Below are positions 6,276 through 10,517 of a DNA stretch of 10,517 bases, in pieces (position 1 is the stretch's first letter; every line of letters starts with the position of its first letter). The notes under the pieces were generated by a model, which was not told the origin of the DNA, did not search any database, and was given only the letters and a program-made list of their open reading frames with translations. Source of the DNA: Chloroflexota bacterium (GTDB taxonomy: Bacteria > Chloroflexota > Limnocylindria > Limnocylindrales > CSP1-4); NCBI GenBank assembly GCA_021812735.1, contig JAKAMV010000264.1, positions 1 through 10,517 on the forward strand, given 5' to 3'. Position numbers and translations under genes: made by a program.

Positions 6276-8008
6276 GCGAACCGACCGGCCCCGTCACCGC
6301 CGACCCTCGGGACCTCTCACCCACCGCCGATGCCGTCCTCCGGTCCGAGGTGGAGGCCGCCGTCAGGCGTCCGGGCGCGATCGAGCTGATCGCCCTCGTC
6401 CCCGCGGCCCTGGTGCTGCTCTGCTCGGTCGCGAGCGACATGGTCGCCCTGCTGGGGGGCGACCCGCTCGGAATCTGGCGGCTGCTGCCGGCCGGCCCGG
6501 TGACGGGCGACTGGGTCAGTGCCGAGGTCTCGAGCACAGCCTTCCTCTTGGTGGGGATCGCCCTGATCCGCCGCAAGCGTGTGGGCTACTGGATGGCCCT
6601 GGCCATGGTCGCCGGCGGGCTGATCGTGCAGGGGATCACACTGGACCATCCGGTCTCGGCTGTTGCGGCTGCGGCGGTGGCCGTCGTCCTCGTCGCGACG
6701 CGCAATCGGTACGACGCCGGGACCGGCCGGCGCGAGCTCGTCCTCGCGATCGCGCTGCTCGGCACCGCCCTCGTGCTGGCGGCGGGAGCGGCCATCGCGG
6801 CCGCTAATGACGCCGACGACATCGTGACTGTCGCGGACGGAGTCGGAGCGCTCCTGGACCTCGCCACGCCCGTCGCGGTGCCGGGACTCGCCACCCTGGG
6901 CACGCTCCTGGTGGTCGGCCGGATCGCCTACGTCTTCGCCACGGTGCTCATCCTCGATCCGCGACCTGACGACCGCGCGCCGGACGTCCTCGTCCGCGCT
7001 CGCTCCACGCTCGAGCTCGTGGGTTGCGGAGCCCTGTACCCGTACCAGCTCGCCCCCGAGTGCACCGCGTGGGCTGACGATGCGGGAACGGCCGCGCTCG
7101 CGGTCGCCCACGTGGGTCGCGTGGATGTGGCCCTCGGAGACCCCGCGGGACCGCCAGCCGGGGCCACCGCGGTGGTGGGCTCGTGGCTGGATCACTGTCG
7201 CCGGTCGGATGTCGTGCCCGTGGTCTATCAGGCGACAGCGGCCCTCAGTCGCCGGCTCCGCGCCCGCGGCTGGCTGTCGGTCGCCATCGGTCGAGAGGCG
7301 GTCCTCGACCCGCTCGCGTTCGACCTCTCAACACCACGGATGGCCAACCTCCGCCACACCATCACGCGGTCGCGCAAGGGCGGGGTGTCGACGATGTGGT
7401 TCGCCGACGGCCTCCGGAGCGTGCCGGACCCGCTGGTCGCGGCAGGGCTCGTCGCCCTGGACGCCGCCTGGCGCAAGACCGCCGGGCCGCAGATGGGCTT
7501 CACTGTCGGCCGGTTCGAGCCCGAGGCCACCGGCCGATCGGCGCTCGCCGTGGCGCTCGCGGCCGACGGCACGCCGACCGCGTTCTGCGTGCTGCGCCCG
7601 TCCGGTGCCGACGGCGGCTGGATGCTTGACATCATGCGTCGCGAGCGCAACGGCGTGCCCGGCGCGCTCGAGGCGAGCCTCGAAACGGCGATTGCCGGCC
7701 TCGCCGCGGCGGGTGTCCGCCGGCTCTCGCTCGGACTGGCCCCGCTCGCGGGCCTCGACCCCGCCTCCCCGAGCCGATCGGAACGCTGGCTGGCCCGCAC
7801 CGCTCGGCTGGCCCGGCCGATCTACAACACCGACGGCCTGGCGTTCTTCAAGGACAAGTTCGCGCCCGATTGGGAACCTCGCTTCCTCCTCGTTCCGGGG
7901 TGGACGTCGCTGTCAACCGCGATCATCGCCCTGCTTCGCCTGCACCTCGGCGGCAGTTGGACGCGCGTCGTCAGATCGGTGGCGTCGGGGTTGGCGCAGG
8001 CTCGTTGA
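6272..8008 (+). CDS. DUF2156 membrane protein, MprF/LPG-synthase-like aminoacyl-lipid synthase
   Basis: This 578-residue protein starts at a GTG embedded in the stop of the esterase gene (GTGA overlap). Residues ~35-230 form about six membrane spans. Residues ~238-545 are a DUF2156 domain, the GNAT-fold catalytic domain of MprF-type enzymes, which transfers an amino acid from aminoacyl-tRNA to a membrane lipid on the inner leaflet. Family blocks seen are MANLRHTITRSRKGG (357-371), QMGFTVGRFE (407-416), WMLDIMRRERNGVPGALEA (450-468), RRLSLGLAPLAGL (483-495) and YNTDGLAFFKDKFAPDWEPR (518-537). The last is the most typical motif of the family. There are too few spans for the separate flippase module of full-length MprF, so this is a synthase-only form. 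The amino acid (Lys, Ala, Arg) and lipid acceptor (PG, DAG) cannot be told from sequence. The last 38 bp overlap the convergent glycosyltransferase gene. Confidence 0.9.
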   Translation: MSEPTGPVTADPRDLSPTADAVLRSEVEAAVRRPGAIELIALVPAALVLLCSVASDMVALLGGDPLGIWRLLPAGPVTGDWVSAEVSSTAFLLVGIALIRRKRVGYWMALAMVAGGLIVQGITLDHPVSAVAAAAVAVVLVATRNRYDAGTGRRELVLAIALLGTALVLAAGAAIAAANDADDIVTVADGVGALLDLATPVAVPGLATLGTLLVVGRIAYVFATVLILDPRPDDRAPDVLVRARSTLELVGCGALYPYQLAPECTAWADDAGTAALAVAHVGRVDVALGDPAGPPAGATAVVGSWLDHCRRSDVVPVVYQATAALSRRLRARGWLSVAIGREAVLDPLAFDLSTPRMANLRHTITRSRKGGVSTMWFADGLRSVPDPLVAAGLVALDAAWRKTAGPQMGFTVGRFEPEATGRSALAVALAADGTPTAFCVLRPSGADGGWMLDIMRRERNGVPGALEASLETAIAGLAAAGVRRLSLGLAPLAGLDPASPSRSERWLARTARLARPIYNTDGLAFFKDKFAPDWEPRFLLVPGWTSLSTAIIALLRLHLGGSWTRVVRSVASGLAQAR

Positions 8009-9449
8009 ACGCAGCAGGCGAGGTGTGCGGAGTCCGCACGAAGCGCGTCGGGCCAGGCCTCAAGGCCACCCGGACCCAAGCCGCCGGCAGCACCAGCGGC
8101 CAGAGGCCGGTGAACGCCGCCACCGTCACGGCCCGCACCAGCCGCTGCGGGAGCGCGAAGCGGGGCTGCGAGAGCCGTGCGCCGGGCGCGGGCAAACCGC
8201 CCTCGAGCGCGGACCAGGCGAGGATCACGGCCGCTGAGCCGTAGCCGGCGGCGAGTGCCGCCAGGAGCCGCCGCGCTGCCGGGGTCGAGGCCCCTTCCTG
8301 GCCACCCGCCCGCCGTGCGTGGCGCCGGGGGGCGGTGAACCGATCCGCGAGCGCCCGAAGCGCGATTCCCACGAAGGCCCACGGCAGCAGCGCGTGCGAC
8401 GCGTAGCCGACAAGCTCCGCCCGCCGCCGGAGCGGCACACGTGCATCCAGGGCGGCGGGGACTACCAGCCGCAGATCGCGACGAACAGCGCCCTCCGCCC
8501 AGCGTAGCCGCTGGGCCAGGAGCGAGCGCAGCTCCAGCACCGGCTGCTCCCAGACCTCGAGGTCGCGGGGGCGGGACACCCCGCGGCCGGCCCCGAGGTA
8601 CCAGCGCGTCGCCAGTTCGAGATCCTCGCACAGAGCGTCCGCCGGCCACCCTCCAAGCGCCTCGAGCGCGCTGGTCCCGATCACCATGCCGTTGCCGCGA
8701 AACTCGGCGGCACCACCCAGCGCGAGCCGGGCTCGCGCGATCCGGTCGTCGACGGCCTGCTCTCCGTCCTGCGCCAACGCGAGCGCCCGCGCCCACCAAG
8801 CGTGCACCCCCCGTTCGGCGGGCCGGAGCATCCGCCGCCTCGCCTGCGCCACCCCGTCAGGGCGGGCAGCCGCGCGCGCCCGCTCGACGAAGCCGCAGGT
8901 CAGTCGCGCATCGGCGTCCAGCACCACGACCACGCCCGGCAGCACGGACGCCGCGCGAAGGGCGGCCCCCTTCGACCCCGACGGCGCGGCGAGCCGGACT
9001 ACCGACGCCTCGCGACCGAGGACGTGCGCCTCGATCGCCGCGGCTGCCAGATCTCCGGTCCCGTCGGTGGATCCGTCATCCACCACCGTGAGCGCCATCG
9101 GAGACGACCGGGCCGCCGCCACGTCCGCCACGAGCCGCGCGATCACCGGCGCCTCGTCGCGCGCAGGGACGAGGAGCGTGACCGTCGTCGCCTCGAGGCC
9201 GCCCCTCGTCGGCAAGGTGTGCGGCTGAGGCTCGCGCGTGACCCCGCCCAGACGGGCCAACAGCACCGCGCATGCCGGCAGTGCAGCCGCCAGGAGCGAC
9301 ACCGCAAGGCTGACCCGGCGCAGGCTCGGCCCGGCGTAGCCCGCCATCGCGGCCGCCAGCGGCAGCAGGACCGCACGCTGGCGCACAGCCCTCGCTGACG
9401 TGTGGCCCTGCCCGTGAGGCGGGACGTAATCGAGGGCAGGGTTCGGCAC
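7971..9449 (-). CDS. Membrane-bound family 2 glycosyltransferase
   Basis: This 492-residue GT2 enzyme of the hyaluronan/cellulose synthase-like class transfers a sugar from a nucleotide-sugar to a lipid or polysaccharide acceptor at the inner membrane. It has one N-terminal span (~45-66). The GT-A domain carries LVPARDEAPVI (93-103), VVDDGSTDG (122-130), the DAD metal motif (178-180), EFRGNGMVIG (249-258), the ED pair of ALCEDLELA (275-276) and QRLRW (313-317, the QxxRW motif). Three C-terminal hydrophobic segments follow (~345-368, ~394-415, ~437-462), then a Pro/Thr-rich tail. All catalytic motifs are intact; QxxRW is typical of processive enzymes and also of HpnB-like relatives. The GTG start at 9449 is chosen because TATGCT lies 6 nt upstream. 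The acceptor is unknown; an envelope glycolipid or polysaccharide is inferred from the neighbours. Confidence 0.92.
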   Translation of the reverse strand: MPNPALDYVPPHGQGHTSARAVRQRAVLLPLAAAMAGYAGPSLRRVSLAVSLLAAALPACAVLLARLGGVTREPQPHTLPTRGGLEATTVTLLVPARDEAPVIARLVADVAAARSSPMALTVVDDGSTDGTGDLAAAAIEAHVLGREASVVRLAAPSGSKGAALRAASVLPGVVVVLDADARLTCGFVERARAAARPDGVAQARRRMLRPAERGVHAWWARALALAQDGEQAVDDRIARARLALGGAAEFRGNGMVIGTSALEALGGWPADALCEDLELATRWYLGAGRGVSRPRDLEVWEQPVLELRSLLAQRLRWAEGAVRRDLRLVVPAALDARVPLRRRAELVGYASHALLPWAFVGIALRALADRFTAPRRHARRAGGQEGASTPAARRLLAALAAGYGSAAVILAWSALEGGLPAPGARLSQPRFALPQRLVRAVTVAAFTGLWPLVLPAAWVRVALRPGPTRFVRTPHTSPAAFNEPAPTPTPPI

Positions 9450-9455
9450 CTGTGG

Positions 9456-9461
9456 AGCATA
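9456..9461 (-). promoter_or_regulatory. -10 box (TATGCT) for leaderless GT2 gene
   Basis: On the minus strand TATGCT is followed by 6 nt (ccacag) and the GTG at 9449. It shares the 9-mer CGTATGCTC with the PfkB kinase promoter. The match of spacing supports the GTG as the true start. Confidence 0.65.
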
Positions 9462-9485
9462 CGGTGAGAGCGCCGGACCGCGGCA

Positions 9486-9498
9486 GCGATGGCATCGC
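9486..9498. promoter_or_regulatory. 13-bp dyad GCGATGGCATCGC, possible operator
   Basis: Arms of 6 bp (GCGATG/CATCGC) flank a single central base. The dyad lies 25-37 bp upstream of the GT2 -10 box, just beyond where a -35 would sit, a common place for a regulator. One such dyad may occur by chance in GC-rich DNA. Confidence 0.25.
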
Positions 9499-9547
9499 CA
9501 GCGCCTCCACGCAGACGCAGAAGGTCGGGGCAGCCAACTGCGGCGGA

Positions 9548-9563
9548 GCCGGCAACTGCCGGC
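9548..9563. other. Short hairpin GCCGGC-AACT-GCCGGC
   Basis: A 6-bp GC stem with an AACT tetraloop lies in the GT2/SPFH intergenic region. No T-tract follows on either strand, so it is not a typical terminator. It may be a chance structure or part of a leader. Confidence 0.2.
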
Positions 9564-9703
9564 GCCGATCGTTGGCCCGATGCTGCGTCAACCCGGCGTC
9601 ACCGCGGCCCCACCGATGCTCGCCCGTTCCTCCTTGACGCCCGACCCGCCGGGACGGACGCTGTCCGAGTTCGCGATCGCGCCCAAGCGCCTCCGCCGCC
9701 GAC

Positions 9704-9709
9704 TAGCCT
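9704..9709 (+). promoter_or_regulatory. Possible -10 box (TAGCCT) for the SPFH gene
   Basis: TAGCCT fits TANNNT and would start transcription near 9716, leaving a leader of about 40 nt before the GTG at 9756. The leader would contain the Shine-Dalgarno. No good -35 is visible at the 16-18 nt spacing, so the call is weak. Confidence 0.3.
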
Positions 9710-9741
9710 GGCCAGCCGGAGGGCCAATGGGACTCGCACGC

Positions 9742-9747
9742 AGGGGG
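9742..9747 (+). promoter_or_regulatory. Shine-Dalgarno-like AGGGGG for the SPFH gene
   Basis: AGGGGG lies 8 nt before the GTG at 9756. It decides this start, because an ATG at 9727 is in another frame and stops at the TAA just after the GTG. Confidence 0.55.
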
Positions 9748-9755
9748 TCTCTGCC

Positions 9756-10517
9756 GTGGACCTAACGCCCTATTCGGGCCTGATCACGTTCGTGGTCGTG
9801 GTCCTCGTCGTCCTGTTCCTGGCGTGGTTCGTCTGGAAGCTCATCGGCATCCGGATCATCGGGTCCAGCCAGGTCGGCGTCGTCGAGAAGTGGTGGAGCC
9901 CGAGGGGATCGCTCAAGGACAAGATCATCGCCGTGAACGGCGAGGCGGGCTTCCAGCCCGATGTCCTCCGCGCGGGCCTGCACCTTCGAACGCCATTCAT
10001 GTACCGCGTGTACAAGTACCCGCTGGTGACCATCCCGCAGGGGGCCATCGGCTACGTCTTCGCCCGCGACGGCATCGCGCTCGCGCCCCAGCAGACCCTG
10101 GGCAAGGTGGTCGGCTGCGACAACTTCCAGGACACGCGCGCATTTCTCGCCGGCGGGGGCCAGAAGGGACCCCAGCGGGCCATCCTCCGCGAGGGCACCT
10201 ACGCGTTCAACCTCGCCCAGTTCATCGTGCTCACCGAGCAGGGCGCCTTCTACCACCCGCTCGGCGACCGCAGCGAGCAGGCCACCATCCAGTCGATGGG
10301 CCAGCAGCTCAACGACGTCGGCGGCTTCGCGCCGGTCGTGATCCGCGACGCCGACGACCTCACGGGGATCGTGACGGTCACCGACGGCCCGTCGCTGCCG
10401 ACGGGCGACATCATCGCGCCGACCGTCGGCGACAAGGCCGGCCAGCCGGGCTACCACGGCAACTTCCAGGATCCCGAGGCGTTCCTGGCCGCCGGCGGGT
10501 TCAGCGGCCGGCAGTAC
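9756..10517 (+). CDS. SPFH/flotillin-like membrane protein, N-terminal 254 residues (runs off right edge)
   Basis: A GTG start opens a frame that continues past the window end. Residues 9-29 form one strongly hydrophobic N-terminal anchor (LITFVVVVLVVLFLAWFVW). An SPFH/prohibitin-like region follows, beginning SSQVGVVEKWWSPRGSLKD (37-55) and then LRAGLHLRTPFMYRVYKYPLV (71-91). Such proteins form large membrane-associated oligomers and organise membrane microdomains or protect membrane proteins from proteolysis. The protein contains a duplicated block: NFQDTRAFLAGGGQKGPQ (123-140) recurs as NFQDPEAFLAAGGFSGRQY (236-254). The repeat suggests a large flotillin-family protein with two copies of this module. 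The stop lies outside the window, so full length is unknown. Its function beyond the family is not deducible here. Confidence 0.87.
   Translation, partial: MDLTPYSGLITFVVVVLVVLFLAWFVWKLIGIRIIGSSQVGVVEKWWSPRGSLKDKIIAVNGEAGFQPDVLRAGLHLRTPFMYRVYKYPLVTIPQGAIGYVFARDGIALAPQQTLGKVVGCDNFQDTRAFLAGGGQKGPQRAILREGTYAFNLAQFIVLTEQGAFYHPLGDRSEQATIQSMGQQLNDVGGFAPVVIRDADDLTGIVTVTDGPSLPTGDIIAPTVGDKAGQPGYHGNFQDPEAFLAAGGFSGRQY

Larger units (their letters stand above)
9450..9755. other. 306-bp divergent intergenic region
   Basis: This gap separates the divergent GT2 and SPFH genes. I see no convincing gene in it. It holds the GT2 -10 box (9456-9461), a 13-bp dyad at 9486-9498, a short hairpin at 9548-9563, a possible plus-strand -10 (9704-9709) and the SPFH ribosome-binding site (9742-9747). 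Short open frames here lack start signals. Confidence 0.7.

Noticed and set aside
9459..9464. TACGGT on the plus strand overlapping the GT2 -10 box
   Set aside because: No start codon or gene lies at a suitable distance downstream, and no -35 is present. It is probably the complement of the GT2 promoter.
9452..9765. Short plus-strand open frames in the GT2/SPFH gap
   Set aside because: They have no Shine-Dalgarno or leaderless signal and their composition is Arg/Pro-rich. One runs out of frame into the SPFH start.
1..10517. tRNA, rRNA, CRISPR arrays, insertion sequences, attachment sites, frameshifted genes
   Set aside because: No cloverleaf, repeated spacers, transposase motifs or terminal inverted repeats were seen on reading both strands, and all recognised genes are intact within the window.

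Overview
The window is about 10.5 kb of very GC-rich, densely coded bacterial chromosome. Codon third positions are mostly G or C, GTG starts occur, and several genes carry a TANNNT -10 box placed so that transcription would begin on the start codon (leaderless mRNA). This fits a high-GC Gram-positive or Chloroflexota-type bacterium. I cannot assign a phylum with confidence. No mobile element, CRISPR array, tRNA or rRNA was seen.

Left part (1-4438): the 5' end of an unrecognised gene runs off the left edge on the minus strand. Next come a pseudouridine-5'-phosphate glycosidase (psuG-like, minus), a divergent cytosolic S9 (prolyl-oligopeptidase/acylaminoacyl-peptidase type) serine peptidase (plus), and a PfkB-family sugar/nucleoside kinase (minus). 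PsuG and a PfkB kinase are the two enzymes of pseudouridine breakdown. Here they lie about 2.2 kb apart on the same strand, separated by the oppositely oriented peptidase gene, so the kinase is a plausible but unproven pseudouridine kinase.

Middle part (4647-8008): a two-gene translationally coupled operon. The first protein is a multi-span membrane protein with an extracytoplasmic esterase-D/mycolyltransferase-like alpha/beta-hydrolase domain. The second is a membrane protein with a C-terminal DUF2156 domain, the GNAT-like aminoacyl-tRNA-dependent lipid aminoacyltransferase domain of MprF/LPG synthases. The pair resembles aminoacyl-lipid synthase/esterase pairs known from Actinobacteria and is the most interesting system in the window.

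Right part (7971-10517): a membrane-anchored family 2 glycosyltransferase (minus), whose 3' end overlaps the DUF2156 gene by 38 bp. A 306-bp divergent intergenic region follows, then the 5' part of a large SPFH/flotillin-like membrane protein that runs off the right edge. Together the right two thirds of the window are concerned with the cell envelope.

Four genes (psuG, S9 peptidase, PfkB kinase, GT2) share one start architecture: TANNNT, exactly 6 nt, then ATG/GTG. This settles their start codons. The left-edge gene and the SPFH gene instead have Shine-Dalgarno-type signals and transcribed leaders.
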